Both the position numbers and the translations under genes were made by a program. Shown here piece after piece: positions 9,222 to 18,819 of a stretch of 64,000 bases of DNA; the stretch's first letter is position 1; the number at the start of each line of letters is the position of its first letter. The stretch covers positions 43,531-107,530 of the forward strand of contig JAURLP010000014.1 in NCBI GenBank assembly GCA_030831165.1. Direction: 5' to 3'. The stretch comes from Gammaproteobacteria bacterium (lineage in GTDB: Bacteria; Pseudomonadota; Gammaproteobacteria; Pseudomonadales; Pseudohongiellaceae). Under the pieces are notes generated by a model, which saw only the letters and a program-made list of their open reading frames with translations, did no database searches and had not been told where the DNA came from.

Positions 9222-10331
9222 TTAAATTCGATAGTAACTTTGAGGGACGAAGGGCAGCTTACAAACTACCGCTGCCAGTTTTTTATTACGCACTGTAGCT
9301 TGTAATTCTGTGCCCACTTCCGCGAAGTCTTTTTGAACATAGGCAAGAGCAACCGGTGAGCCTATTGTTGGCCCAAAACCCCCACTGCTAACTTCCCCTA
9401 TTTTAACACCATCCTCAGAGACTAACTCAGCACTTTCACGGGCTGAAATCCTGCCTTCTATCTTTAGCCCCACTCGCTTTATCATAGCCCCTGTTTGTAT
9501 TTGTTCTAATATTTTTTCTGCGCCTGGAAAGCCTCCTGCTTTAGCGCCGCCATGACGCCGGCTTTTACTGATGCTCCAAATTAAACCCGCCTCAACGGGA
9601 GTGATCTCTTCATTAAGTTCATGGCCATAAAGGCAAAGACCGGACTCGAGCCTTAAAGAATCTCTGGCCCCTAAACCTACGGCTTCGACTTCTTTATGGA
9701 TCAAAAGTAGTCGGGCTAATTTCTCTGCTGCAGAATTATTAACGGAAATTTCAAAGCCATCTTCCCCAGTATAACCAGCCCGATTAATGTAACAATCAAT
9801 CCCTTCTATTTCGGAATGCATGCCCCACATAAATCCAAGATTCTCAAGGCCATTAATATATCTAGCTAATATGTCTTTGGCCCTCGGTCCTTGTAAGGCC
9901 AGTAAAGCGCGCTCTTCTAATACCTCTATTTCGAAACCTTTTAACTTCGCACGCATATGACTAATATCTTTCTCTTTACAGGCAGCATTAATAACCAGGA
10001 AAAATTGATTTTCGCCGAGGCGGGTGATCATTAAATCATCGATTACCCCACCTTCTTCATTTGTGAATAAAGCATAGGTTTGTTGATTAATTTCCAGAGC
10101 TCCCAAATCGACCGGTACTAAAGCCTCCAGTGCAGTAACAACACCCTCGCCACTTATTATTAGCTGGCCCATATGGGAAACATCGAATAAACCGGCCTGT
10201 TCTCGAGTATGCTGATGTTCCTTAATTATTCCCAAAGGATAAGAAACTGGCATTGCATAACCAGCAAAAGGCACAAGTTTTGCACAGAGCTCTGCATGTA
10301 ATTCGTAAAGCGAGGTATGTTTTAAATCCAA
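9222..10331 (-). CDS. gcvT: Aminomethyltransferase (glycine cleavage T protein)
   Basis: A 369-residue T protein that moves the methylene group from the H-protein-bound aminomethyl to tetrahydrofolate and releases ammonia. Recognised from TSLYELHAELCAKLVPFAGYAMPVSY at the N-terminus, FDVSHMGQ (a folate-site signature), GYTGEDGFEI near the middle and LGARDSLRLESGLCLYG further on, all in family order. The start codon is TTG at 10331. The N-terminal family pattern begins immediately after it and no ATG lies in frame nearby. A weak translation start is therefore likely. It is the first gene of gcvT-gcvP. The 108 bases upstream show no glycine riboswitch features. Confidence 0.95.
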   Translation of the reverse strand: MDLKHTSLYELHAELCAKLVPFAGYAMPVSYPLGIIKEHQHTREQAGLFDVSHMGQLIISGEGVVTALEALVPVDLGALEINQQTYALFTNEEGGVIDDLMITRLGENQFFLVINAACKEKDISHMRAKLKGFEIEVLEERALLALQGPRAKDILARYINGLENLGFMWGMHSEIEGIDCYINRAGYTGEDGFEISVNNSAAEKLARLLLIHKEVEAVGLGARDSLRLESGLCLYGHELNEEITPVEAGLIWSISKSRRHGGAKAGGFPGAEKILEQIQTGAMIKRVGLKIEGRISARESAELVSEDGVKIGEVSSGGFGPTIGSPVALAYVQKDFAEVGTELQATVRNKKLAAVVCKLPFVPQSYYRI

Positions 10332-10387
10332 TTTTTTAACCCATTTAGTAGTCGTAGTTTAGTTTTATTTAAAAACAAAAAGGCTTC

Positions 10388-10405
10388 AGCCAAATATTTT
10401 TGGCT
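10388..10405 (-). terminator. Hairpin after the M6 protease gene
   Basis: A perfect 7-base-pair stem (AGCCAAA / TTTGGCT) with a 4-base loop lies 35 bases beyond the stop of the leftward protease gene. On the leftward strand it is followed after several bases by a T-rich stretch, as expected for a rho-independent terminator. The stem is AT-containing and the T run is not immediate, so strength is uncertain. Confidence 0.5.
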
Positions 10406-10439
10406 AAACCAGATACATCAAGTAAATCTGTTTTGCCGC

Positions 10440-13214
10440 CTAGCGCTCCCAGGTAAAGTACACTTTTACCTCCGCCTCAGCTGGTGCTGATGCGTCAGGT
10501 AATGCTAATTGGAAGTTTAGCCCTTCATTAGGGATATTAGCGCTGCCAAATTGCAACATAGGATTCATATACAATTCGCTGTCACTGAAACTGTCCACGG
10601 CAGAAAATGGAGAAACCCTGTCCAGCACGATTGTATCATTTTCCATTCTATAAAATCGCAATCCATCATCAAAATTTTCCAACGAAAATGGCGCGTCGCC
10701 AGAATGAACATTCCTCAATACTCGATCATAAAGACGGTATGTAAGACCCTCTCTTCCAAGGCGTATGTCATAAAGTGAGCCCATCGACTTATACGCCTGC
10801 CTGTCCGCTCCGGGCAAAACTTCATTAATTAAAGTAAAGCTATAACGAAAAGGCCGGCCTTGCCAGTTAAGACTTTCACCAAGAAGGGCACTGGTATTAT
10901 TACAATAACTCCGATCTGCGTCGCTAAGGTCAACCGGGAAATAATCTTCCCTTCTTTGGAAGCACATCACATCCAGATAGGACTCCCTCAGCACCGGTTG
11001 CGCGTCTTGGTTGAGCTCATAAAAACGCCATCCATTTTCTTCTTTAAAATAGTTAGCTGGCACCAAGGGAACCTCAAATTCCTGCACGGTGGAATCCACC
11101 AGCAAAAGGAATCCATTACCTGGGCCAAACTGAGCCGGTTCATTTTGACTCCAAAGATATGAACCATTGTAGTACCAGAGCAGTACACCAGGACGATAAG
11201 CAAAATCGACCGCTTCAATTTCACCATTTTCTGCGTTTTTGTAAAAAGAAAAACCTGGTTGGGCCAAGGCAGAATCATAGTTATACGCAGATGCAAACCC
11301 CTGGTAGGGGTCTCTATATTCCAACAAATAAAAATGCGGTACTGCTAGATCATGGTTGCCATTACTTAAGGAGAATCCGTCCACTGACCAGCCTTGAAAT
11401 GTCTGTGCTTCAAAATCATCCCTAAAACCCAGTGCCGCTATTTCTATATTATCGATCAAGGCGCCGTCTTCTACGGCAGCCATATCAGCATAATAGTGAA
11501 ACCGAATGTCTAATTGCTCCGTACCAGCATAGGGACTTAAGTCAAAAGCGGCATGAACCCATTGCGGGATAGAACAAGGATCTACACTATCTTCGCCCAC
11601 TCTCTCTTCAGCTAATGCCACATCCTGATCGGGGTTACAGCCCAAGGTACTTTCAACTTTGCCATCGCCATCCAGATCGCCGCTTCGCCCGGTAAAGCCC
11701 GGAATCGTGCCAAAACCATCATGACCACGTTGAGAGGGCATAACGCTTTCGGCATCCTCAGGACTGATTTTATCTGTGGGCATTAATCGCTGATAGTTTT
11801 CTGCATCTGTTGATGCTTCTACATATAGATAATCCCAATCAGCCTCAATAGTGAACCATGCATCCAGCTCCATCACTATATCCTGACCCGCCAGTTCACT
11901 TAAATCAAAAAGCCTGCTGAGATAGTTGTTTAAATCATTGCCCTGCCCGGAATATGCTGCTTGCAGCCCATTGTTTGGTGCTAAAGGGCCCATCCGCAAC
12001 TCCCTTATTTTAGGCGGAAGAATTACCATGGCAGCATCACAGACTCCTGCAGGGTTTGCTGAACCATCCCAATCATTCATTGTTTTCAAATAAAGCGACT
12101 GAATTTTACTGCCCCCTGCCATTGTAGGCTCAATGACACAAGGCCTGGCCCAACCCAGCACCATCCTTGACCAAATACTCATTTCTTGGGGTACAGGGCT
12201 GGCCGTTGAGCTCATCACTTCCCAGGAGGCTGTAGAGTTGCTGGTTTGACGTGCATAGATATCCGGCAATCCAATTGAATGGCCAAATTCATGTATGAAA
12301 GTAGAGACTTCTGTATATTCAGACTGCATATTGTAGTCATAAACCCACAGGCCTTCTTTTAGCTCAATACCTCCACGCCTATTCATAAAGCCCTCCACTT
12401 CGGGCCCTTTGCCATTGTTCTTGGTCAAAGAAAAGCGATGTGGCCAGATACGCTGGGCGCACTCCTGCTCATCAGGGCTCAATAAATCATATAAATTGCT
12501 GGGAGCATTAGGGGTAAATTTCTGATTTAAGCTATATAGACTCTGACAGGATGACTGGCCCTTACCTGCAAACACCAACACAAAGTGGTCAATATAACCG
12601 TCTCTTTCGTTATATACCCCGTCACCGTCATAGTCCATTGGGTCCCAAACATCAAAGTCTTCCCAGGGAAAATCGGGTTGTTGCTCATAGGCTTTTGCCA
12701 AAGCATCCTCTACCAGAATTTCTGCTCTTGAGTCATTGCGCCATTGCCCATCGGAGTTTTGTACTGGACTGCCATAGTATTCAGAGGGCTGGTCGACTGT
12801 GACCATGGGGAATATTTCCCCACTCACCATATACTGCCCTTTTGATTGATGATAGAAATAGTGGGTAAGCGTGCCTGGCTCCGGGTTTTCCAAATCATCG
12901 TCAAACAGCAGTTCATCAAAATATGCCTGATTCTTGCTATCAGCAAAAGGCTCGCCAAAATAACGGTCAAAACCTTTATCAGCATATCTTACGGGGATGA
13001 TCAGCATGCGGTGAGGATTTTCAATGGTGCTGAAAACTGGCGGTATAGCATCCGACTTAATCTGCGGGTTGCCTAGTTCACCTAACTCAAAATTTGCCAA
13101 ATGCTCAATCATTTCAAGGCTGATCTGGTTTTGTGTTTGATTTTGCGCAAGCACAGGCAAGGCAGCCATAAGTAACGCAGGAAAAAACAATCTGGATTGG
13201 ATCAATTTTGTCAA
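10440..13214 (-). CDS. Secreted M6-family metalloprotease
   Basis: A 924-residue exported protein with signal peptide SRLFFPALLMAALPVLAQ. The catalytic zinc motif is STFIHEFGHSIGLPDIYA, an HExxHxxGxxD zincin site placed about a third of the way along and typical of M6 (immune inhibitor A-like) peptidases. It is preceded by the LTHYFYHQSKGQY and DYDGDGVYNERDGYIDHFVL segments common in this family. The C-terminal two thirds hold beta-rich regions that repeat 'D-x-DGDG'-like loops (SGDLDGDGKVES), probably calcium binding. It should degrade extracellular protein. The start is uncertain: 13214 is TTG without a good ribosome site. A second TTG at 13205 has AAGG about 8 bases upstream and keeps the signal peptide. 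Confidence 0.88.
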   Translation of the reverse strand: MTKLIQSRLFFPALLMAALPVLAQNQTQNQISLEMIEHLANFELGELGNPQIKSDAIPPVFSTIENPHRMLIIPVRYADKGFDRYFGEPFADSKNQAYFDELLFDDDLENPEPGTLTHYFYHQSKGQYMVSGEIFPMVTVDQPSEYYGSPVQNSDGQWRNDSRAEILVEDALAKAYEQQPDFPWEDFDVWDPMDYDGDGVYNERDGYIDHFVLVFAGKGQSSCQSLYSLNQKFTPNAPSNLYDLLSPDEQECAQRIWPHRFSLTKNNGKGPEVEGFMNRRGGIELKEGLWVYDYNMQSEYTEVSTFIHEFGHSIGLPDIYARQTSNSTASWEVMSSTASPVPQEMSIWSRMVLGWARPCVIEPTMAGGSKIQSLYLKTMNDWDGSANPAGVCDAAMVILPPKIRELRMGPLAPNNGLQAAYSGQGNDLNNYLSRLFDLSELAGQDIVMELDAWFTIEADWDYLYVEASTDAENYQRLMPTDKISPEDAESVMPSQRGHDGFGTIPGFTGRSGDLDGDGKVESTLGCNPDQDVALAEERVGEDSVDPCSIPQWVHAAFDLSPYAGTEQLDIRFHYYADMAAVEDGALIDNIEIAALGFRDDFEAQTFQGWSVDGFSLSNGNHDLAVPHFYLLEYRDPYQGFASAYNYDSALAQPGFSFYKNAENGEIEAVDFAYRPGVLLWYYNGSYLWSQNEPAQFGPGNGFLLLVDSTVQEFEVPLVPANYFKEENGWRFYELNQDAQPVLRESYLDVMCFQRREDYFPVDLSDADRSYCNNTSALLGESLNWQGRPFRYSFTLINEVLPGADRQAYKSMGSLYDIRLGREGLTYRLYDRVLRNVHSGDAPFSLENFDDGLRFYRMENDTIVLDRVSPFSAVDSFSDSELYMNPMLQFGSANIPNEGLNFQLALPDASAPAEAEVKVYFTWER

Positions 13215-13509
13215 CCTTGATTAGCTGGAGGAATGTTCGAGCAATCTTACTAAATGACCACTGCTTGAACAAACAGGAACTGACTTTTTGTCTTTATTAT
13301 TTATTGTTAGTGAGTTAATAAGCCAGCATCAGGTTAAGCAATATTAATCTGACGATAGATATAGACCGTATCTTGTTGAAATATCTGGATAGTAAAACCA
13401 GGCAAAAAAAGGCTGAGCTACCCCTTATTTAATATTAAAAATGCGCTACTATACCCTCCAGATATCGAAAATAAAGGGGCTGTTAACGCCGCCAGATTCA
13501 GTAATTAGC

Positions 13510-15081
13510 ATGGATAAATATATCCTTAAAATGAGTCATTTTAGGTTTTTTTCTTACAGAATTTTACTAACCTTAGTTTTAAGCCTAGGGGCTCCATCGG
13601 CATGGTGCCAGGAAGCCGTCAGTGAAAATATTCAGAATTTCAATTCCAGCTTCATCCCCCTAATTTTTGATCCCGTATTAATTCAGACCATTGAGCTTAA
13701 TGAAACCGACGATAGTGGAGAGCCCAGATTTGATACAGTTGAACTCAGCTCTTTACCATCAAGCACTAACGCTTCCCGAATAGCTCTTCCTGATAATGCC
13801 CGACTTGACCAAAACTTGGGTGACGCCTCGCTAGCACAATTTCAGGAAAGTATTTTGCAATATGAACTTGACGGAGGGGTTTACGATTTCCGTTTAAGTG
13901 AACTATATCTAAGCCTTGGCAATACTTATGACCAGGTTGGTGAATATCAACTTGCAATTGATGCCTATAACGAAGCACTTCAATTAAGCAGAATAAATGA
14001 TGGCTTATTTACCGAAGACCAGATTCCAATTGTCGAAGAGCTGGTGGATAGTTATTTAAACCTCGGGGACATAGCTTCTGCTAATCTCAATCAGGAATAT
14101 TTATTATATATTCAACAGAAAATTTATGGCGCAAGGCATCCTATAATACTGGCTGATTTGCTCGAATATGCTGACTGGAACCTGCATGCATCGAGTCTCA
14201 GCAGGGGCTATCGCCCAAACCTGCAGTCTTTGCATTTTCGAACCCAGTCTTTCAATGAGTTTAATTATATTCAATCAGAAAAGACCGAGGACTCATTAGC
14301 TGCTGCAGCTTTTGCCTATACTCAGGCGCTTATTATCCAGCACGATCTGGAAGCACAGTTCAATGAAAACCCGACTTCTGAGGAAACTCTTGCATTGAAA
14401 GCCAGCTTAGCTTTTCCGGATGAAGACTATGATATTTCAGAAACAGAACTCAAACTCGCTTACACTTACTTCCTGCAATATCAGTTTGATCAAAACAACA
14501 TTGCTGTCAATTCTTTCGGTGAACATCCTACCACCTATTTCCTTGACAGTAATACTAATGGTAGAGCCGCCCTTGAACGTCGCTATGCTTATTTACGGGA
14601 TAACAACAGTCCTGCCATCGAAGTTATTCAGGCCCTATTAGATATAGCCGATTGGTATTTGATTTTTGAGAGGTGGTCATCCGCGGAAGATCTTTATACT
14701 CAGGCATTTAATTTGATGGAGGCCAACGGCATAGAGAAAATTAATGGACTGGACTATCCTGATCAGCCAGTTGTTATTCCCAGCTTTTTAGGCTCTCCCT
14801 ATTCCAGAGAAGGCAACGGCCTGACTGCCGAAGAGACACTCGAGTATCAGGGTTATATTGATATCAGCTTTTCGCTTTCCCGCTTTGCCAGACCTGTCAG
14901 GATAAGGTTTGATTCACGTTCCGAAGGAACCACTGAGGAAACTGAGCGAGCATTACTCGATAAGATAAGATCCTCTACTTTCAGGTTGCAACTTAAAGAT
15001 AGAACCGAGTATTCTGAAAACGATTTTTCAGTTCGATATTACTACACGGTTCAACCTGAACCACCTAGCACCGAAGAGTAA
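13510..15081 (+). CDS. Exported TPR-containing protein
   Basis: A periplasmic or secreted protein of about 523 residues. The signal sequence RILLTLVLSLGAPSAWCQ directs export. The segment LSLGNTYDQVGEYQLAIDAYNEALQLSR is a clear tetratricopeptide unit, and a second (LLDIADWYLIFERWSSAEDLYTQAFNLME) lies in the second half, so protein-protein contact is likely. The C-terminus (FARPVRIRFDSRSEG...RSSTFRLQLKDRTEY) looks like a beta domain, somewhat like TonB/energy-transducing C-terminal folds; this is a guess. The frame is open from an ATG at 13441, but that adds 23 residues before the signal peptide. ATGs at 13510 and 13531 are better choices, although none has a strong ribosome site. Function unknown. 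Confidence 0.75.
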   Translation: MDKYILKMSHFRFFSYRILLTLVLSLGAPSAWCQEAVSENIQNFNSSFIPLIFDPVLIQTIELNETDDSGEPRFDTVELSSLPSSTNASRIALPDNARLDQNLGDASLAQFQESILQYELDGGVYDFRLSELYLSLGNTYDQVGEYQLAIDAYNEALQLSRINDGLFTEDQIPIVEELVDSYLNLGDIASANLNQEYLLYIQQKIYGARHPIILADLLEYADWNLHASSLSRGYRPNLQSLHFRTQSFNEFNYIQSEKTEDSLAAAAFAYTQALIIQHDLEAQFNENPTSEETLALKASLAFPDEDYDISETELKLAYTYFLQYQFDQNNIAVNSFGEHPTTYFLDSNTNGRAALERRYAYLRDNNSPAIEVIQALLDIADWYLIFERWSSAEDLYTQAFNLMEANGIEKINGLDYPDQPVVIPSFLGSPYSREGNGLTAEETLEYQGYIDISFSLSRFARPVRIRFDSRSEGTTEETERALLDKIRSSTFRLQLKDRTEYSENDFSVRYYYTVQPEPPSTEE

Positions 15082-15102
15082 GTGGAAAAATAATCCGCAT
15101 AA

Positions 15103-15129
15103 AAAAAGCCAGCATAACGCTGGCTTTTT
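15103..15129. terminator. Bidirectional rho-independent terminator
   Basis: The inverted repeat GCCAGC / GCTGGC with a 5-base loop (ATAAC) is extended by A's on the left and T's on the right (AAAAA...TTTTT). It therefore works in both directions. It lies between the convergent TPR gene and the molybdenum hydroxylase gene. Confidence 0.85.
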
Positions 15130-15176
15130 AGGATTAGCGTTTCTTATCGCTGCTTTTTAAAAATGCTTTGTTACTA

Positions 15177-17456
15177 TTAAACCAAAGAATAGCCTAACTC
15201 AGACAAAGGCGTTTTCCTGACCCGATCGCCGGAAGCACTATAAATAGCATTCGCAATTGCTGGCAACGCTGGCGGAAGAGCTGGCTCACCGGATCCCGAT
15301 GGAGCAACATCCATCGGCTGTAAAAAGTGTACATCAACTTCTGGAGCATGAGACATTCTCAGTAAAGGATATTGATGGAAATTACTTTGCTCAATAACTC
15401 CTCCTTCGAAGGAGATTTTTGCATACATAAGCTGGCTCAATCCATCCAAAATACTGCCCTGAACCTGGTTTTCTGCTCCACTTAGATTGTGTATAAAACC
15501 AAAATCTGAAACCGACCAAATTTTATGAACAGTTACTTGTTTTCGAGAATTAACACTGACATCAGCAACCTGTGCGACATAACCACTATGTGAATAATAA
15601 AACCCAAGGCCAAGTGCACGCCCTTCTGGCATGGCTCTACCCCATTCGGCACGATCAGTCACAGTAGAAATTACATTTCTCGCTCGCGCATTACTAAATG
15701 CAACTGGGGCAGGGATTCCGGGTGGCATGCCTTCCCGCATGGGAGGAGCGGGCTTATCCGGCTGGTCAAGCAGTTCCAGTAAAAAATCTCGATAATCTTT
15801 ACCCGCCGCTTCAGCGACCTCATGTAAAAAGCCCTGAAACGTAAAACCATATGCATTGGAACCAGGCGCTCTCATCGGCCCTGTTTGAACGGCAGCCGCT
15901 TGTAGGCTCTGAGTAACTCTAACATTTTCCACATGTTCCATCGGCAAAATATCTGTACCTAAATCTGCAGATGCCATTGGGCCCTGTGAATTTTCATCAT
16001 GAGCTACTGATATGAAATGATCAGAAAATCCTATCATTTTTCCACTTTCATCAAGAGCGGCTCTATACGAATGGAAGCCTCCGGGACGATAGAAATCAAA
16101 GGCCATGTCATCTTCTCGAGTCCACTGTAATTTAACTGGCGTGCCTTCCAAGCGACGCGCAATAGCTGCTACTTCGTAGGCGTAATCATTATTAAGTCGA
16201 CGCCCGAAACCACCTCCAATGCGAGTTTGATTCAATACAGTATTTTCAGGTGCAACTCCAGCAATAACAGAAACACCGGCCTCACCAAAGGTTGGGGTCT
16301 GACTTGGGGCCCAAACTTCTATGCGCCCATTTTCATATAATGCTGTGCAATTTTGGGGCTCAAGGTTTACATGAGAAACATAGGGGAACTCATAAAAGCT
16401 TTCGACAATTTTGGACGCATTAGCAAAAGCCGCATCGGGGTCACCAGTATTAAGCAGCTCCATTGGTCCATCCTGTCCAGCCATCTGGAGTGCTTTTTCC
16501 ACAAGCCCACTCCAGCTTGCCTGAGTGTCAGCAGTACTGTTATCCCAGACCACTTCCAATTCTTGTTTGGCTTTCATCGCCGCCCATGTTGAAGTCGCGA
16601 TAATAGCTACTCCACCAAAGATAGCTGCTCCGTTCATCCCTTGAACAATAATGTCTCCAACGGGATCAATGATGAACGCATCGATAACATTATCAAGCGA
16701 TTTGATGTGCGCTTCATTAAAAGATAGCGCCGTTCCACCTAAGGCAGGGCTTTTGGTATAAGTTGCATACACCATGTTCGGCAGACTCTGGTCAATACCA
16801 AACAGAGGCCGTCCTGTTACAATCTGGTGGTTATCAACCCCAGTGTAACGTTTCCCTAACAAAGTAAACTCAGAGGGGTCTTTCAATCTTAGCTCATCAA
16901 GCTCAGGGATTGGCATAGTAGCCGCCAACTCAGCAAACTCGGAATAGCCATATTCATTACCAGTCGGAGTATGAATAACTTTAGATTCACTTGTTCTTAA
17001 TTCAGCAATAGGGACATAAAGCTGTTGCGCCGCAGCCGCTAGAATCATCAGTCGAGCCATTGCGCCGGCCTGACGCATGGGCATCCAGTTCATTGGCGTG
17101 GATAAGGAGCCGCCGGCAAGTTGCAACCCATATTTTGTAGGGTCTATATCGGCTTGAATAACATCAACGTCTTCCCAGCGGACATCTAGCTCTTCAGCAA
17201 TAATTAACGGCAGGCCGGTCTTAATACCCTGTCCGCATTCCGGGTTTTTAGAAAAAATGTTAACTCGGCCATTACTCTGGATTTGTACATAAGGGCTTAT
17301 CTCAACCAAATCCCCATCAATAGCCTGGGCATTAGCTTGCCTATTAGAGGCCATGCTTAAACCAAGCACCAAGCCTCCTCCAGCAATACCAGATACCTTA
17401 AAGAACTGTCTTCTGTTAAGTCCAGTTATATTGTTGTTTTGCTTGGTAAACTTCAT
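15177..17456 (-). CDS. Molybdopterin-binding aldehyde/isoquinoline oxidoreductase-type large subunit
   Basis: About 759 residues, xanthine dehydrogenase family, of the IorB-like single-chain type. A twin-arginine signal (NRRQFFKVSGIAGGG) predicts folded export by Tat with the cofactor already inserted. Family blocks: NPECGQGIKTGLPLIIAEELDV near the start of the mature protein, QIRIGGGFGRR-like TRIGGGFGRRLNNDYAYEVA in the middle and GPMRAPGSNAYGFTFQGFLHE further on. The C-terminal GSGEPALPPALPAIANAIY contains the Glu that acts as base in this family. It works with the adjacent 2Fe-2S subunit and probably a membrane electron acceptor. An upstream TTG at 17468 is open, but the ATG at 17456 starts the natural Tat signal. 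Confidence 0.92.
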   Translation of the reverse strand: MKFTKQNNNITGLNRRQFFKVSGIAGGGLVLGLSMASNRQANAQAIDGDLVEISPYVQIQSNGRVNIFSKNPECGQGIKTGLPLIIAEELDVRWEDVDVIQADIDPTKYGLQLAGGSLSTPMNWMPMRQAGAMARLMILAAAAQQLYVPIAELRTSESKVIHTPTGNEYGYSEFAELAATMPIPELDELRLKDPSEFTLLGKRYTGVDNHQIVTGRPLFGIDQSLPNMVYATYTKSPALGGTALSFNEAHIKSLDNVIDAFIIDPVGDIIVQGMNGAAIFGGVAIIATSTWAAMKAKQELEVVWDNSTADTQASWSGLVEKALQMAGQDGPMELLNTGDPDAAFANASKIVESFYEFPYVSHVNLEPQNCTALYENGRIEVWAPSQTPTFGEAGVSVIAGVAPENTVLNQTRIGGGFGRRLNNDYAYEVAAIARRLEGTPVKLQWTREDDMAFDFYRPGGFHSYRAALDESGKMIGFSDHFISVAHDENSQGPMASADLGTDILPMEHVENVRVTQSLQAAAVQTGPMRAPGSNAYGFTFQGFLHEVAEAAGKDYRDFLLELLDQPDKPAPPMREGMPPGIPAPVAFSNARARNVISTVTDRAEWGRAMPEGRALGLGFYYSHSGYVAQVADVSVNSRKQVTVHKIWSVSDFGFIHNLSGAENQVQGSILDGLSQLMYAKISFEGGVIEQSNFHQYPLLRMSHAPEVDVHFLQPMDVAPSGSGEPALPPALPAIANAIYSASGDRVRKTPLSELGYSLV

Positions 17457-17494
17457 AGGTGCTCGCAAATAAGTTAAGAATTTTCGAAATTAAT

Positions 17495-18001
17495 TTATGC
17501 AGTCTCAGACTGATGTGCAGCATTATAAAATGCTGTGCCTGACATCGCTTGAGACGCAGACTTAATAGCCGCTTTAATACGAATATAGGTGGCACAACGG
17601 CAAATATTGCCTGACATCGCTGCGTCAATTTCAGCATCTGTGGGGCTAGGGTTATTTCGTAGTAATGCTGTCGCACTCATGATTTGGCCAGCCTGGCAAT
17701 AGCCACATTGCGGAACATCCAGCTCAATCCAGGCTTGCTGGACTGGGCTTAAGGTCCCATCGGGAGATGCCAGACCCTCAATAGTGGTTATCTGCTGATT
17801 GCCTAAGGAGCTTACCGGCACCTGGCAAGATCTAACCGGAGCACCATCTAAATGCACAGTGCAAGCCCCACATTGGGCTATACCACAACCGTATTTGGTA
17901 CCTACCAATCCGAGTTCATCTCGCAAAACCCAAAGCAAGGGCGTTGATGGATCAATTTCACCGATATCCATGGTTTGACCATTAATATTTAAAGTAGCCA
18001 T
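17495..18001 (-). CDS. 2Fe-2S subunit of the molybdenum hydroxylase (IorA/CoxS-like)
   Basis: A 168-residue electron-transfer subunit. The N-terminal plant-ferredoxin-type cluster is the Cys set in [16 protein letters not shown] plus a later Cys (RSC). The C-terminal cluster is formed by CGYCQAGQI and GNICRCATY. Both arrangements are standard for the small subunit of the xanthine dehydrogenase family. It passes electrons from the molybdenum centre of the subunit encoded just downstream (39-base gap to that ATG). No separate FAD subunit gene is present. This fits IorAB-type enzymes, which donate to the respiratory chain rather than to NAD. No signal peptide, so it likely rides with the Tat-targeted large subunit. 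Confidence 0.93.
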   Translation of the reverse strand: MATLNINGQTMDIGEIDPSTPLLWVLRDELGLVGTKYGCGIAQCGACTVHLDGAPVRSCQVPVSSLGNQQITTIEGLASPDGTLSPVQQAWIELDVPQCGYCQAGQIMSATALLRNNPSPTDAEIDAAMSGNICRCATYIRIKAAIKSASQAMSGTAFYNAAHQSETA

Positions 18002-18179
18002 ATCAAATCTCTTTTATATTTATAAGTTTTCGGGTTCCAGTTTAAATAACAGGGTGTAAAAAACGCACTAAATCTTGCTGCACAAATTAAACTACCCTTA
18101 ACTATTAATCAAGATATTATCCCAGTAATTCCCTGTAATATCATGCCTTTTGGCTTTAGTTTCGGTATGCTGCTGAAAC

Positions 18180-18758
18180 ATGAAAGCTAGCGTCTTTAAC
18201 ACACCAATTATTAGATCCATTTGCCGAGGACTTTCCATCGCGGGCTTATATTTGAGTGGCTGGAAAGTAATCCCACCTCCCGATATCAAGCCGCCTTATG
18301 TGGTGATTGGCGCACCTCATACCAGCAACTGGGATTTTATTTTAATGCTCGCTGCCGTATTTTTGACCAAGATGGACGTAAAATGGATGGGGAAAAATAG
18401 TCTGTTCCCTCCAATATTAGGAGCTATATCCCGTTGGTTCGGCGGTATTCCAATAGACAGAAATCAACGTCTCAATGTGGTGGCGCAAATGGTAAAGGAG
18501 TTTAGTTCCAACCCCTCGCTTTGCTTGATAATCGCGCCGGAAGGAACCAGAAAAAAAGTCAGCCAATGGAAAAGTGGGTTTTACCATATTGCTTATCAGG
18601 CGGGGGTGCCGATCATGTTGGGAGTAATTGATGCTGAGGCTAAAGAGGTGCGTTTTGGCGGATTTTTCACCCCCTCAGGATCTTATGAAGAAGATTTTCC
18701 TTTGATACTGAAGCATTATGAAAAATCTAGAGGAATTGTCGCTAAAAACGGCCTATAG
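18180..18758 (+). CDS. Lysophospholipid acyltransferase family protein (PlsC-like)
   Basis: A 192-residue membrane-associated acyltransferase. It has the catalytic H-x4-D motif in APHTSNWDF (about residues 43-51), the second block WMGKNSLFPP...RWFGGIPIDR and the substrate block IAPEGTRKKVSQWKSGFYHIA. These match the short 1-acyl-glycerol-3-phosphate acyltransferase superfamily. The acyl acceptor is not certain: members this short also act on other lysolipids. It is monocistronic, divergent from the molybdenum hydroxylase and convergent with sodB, and ends in a strong terminator. Confidence 0.88.
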   Translation: MKASVFNTPIIRSICRGLSIAGLYLSGWKVIPPPDIKPPYVVIGAPHTSNWDFILMLAAVFLTKMDVKWMGKNSLFPPILGAISRWFGGIPIDRNQRLNVVAQMVKEFSSNPSLCLIIAPEGTRKKVSQWKSGFYHIAYQAGVPIMLGVIDAEAKEVRFGGFFTPSGSYEEDFPLILKHYEKSRGIVAKNGL

Positions 18759-18775
18759 GCTTATATCTCCCAAAA

Positions 18776-18799
18776 AAAAGCGGACTTTTGTCCGCTTTT
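18776..18799. terminator. Bidirectional rho-independent terminator
   Basis: A perfect 10-base-pair stem (AAAAGCGGAC / GTCCGCTTTT) with a TTTT loop lies between the converging acyltransferase and sodB genes. The A and T runs on each flank let it stop transcription from either side. Confidence 0.9.
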
Positions 18800-18819
18800 C
18801 CCAAGTCAATTTCCAAGGT

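Noticed and set aside
10332..10439. Possible glycine riboswitch upstream of gcvT
   Set aside because: The region is too short for a tandem aptamer and shows none of the conserved GGAGAG or ACCGAAGG elements.
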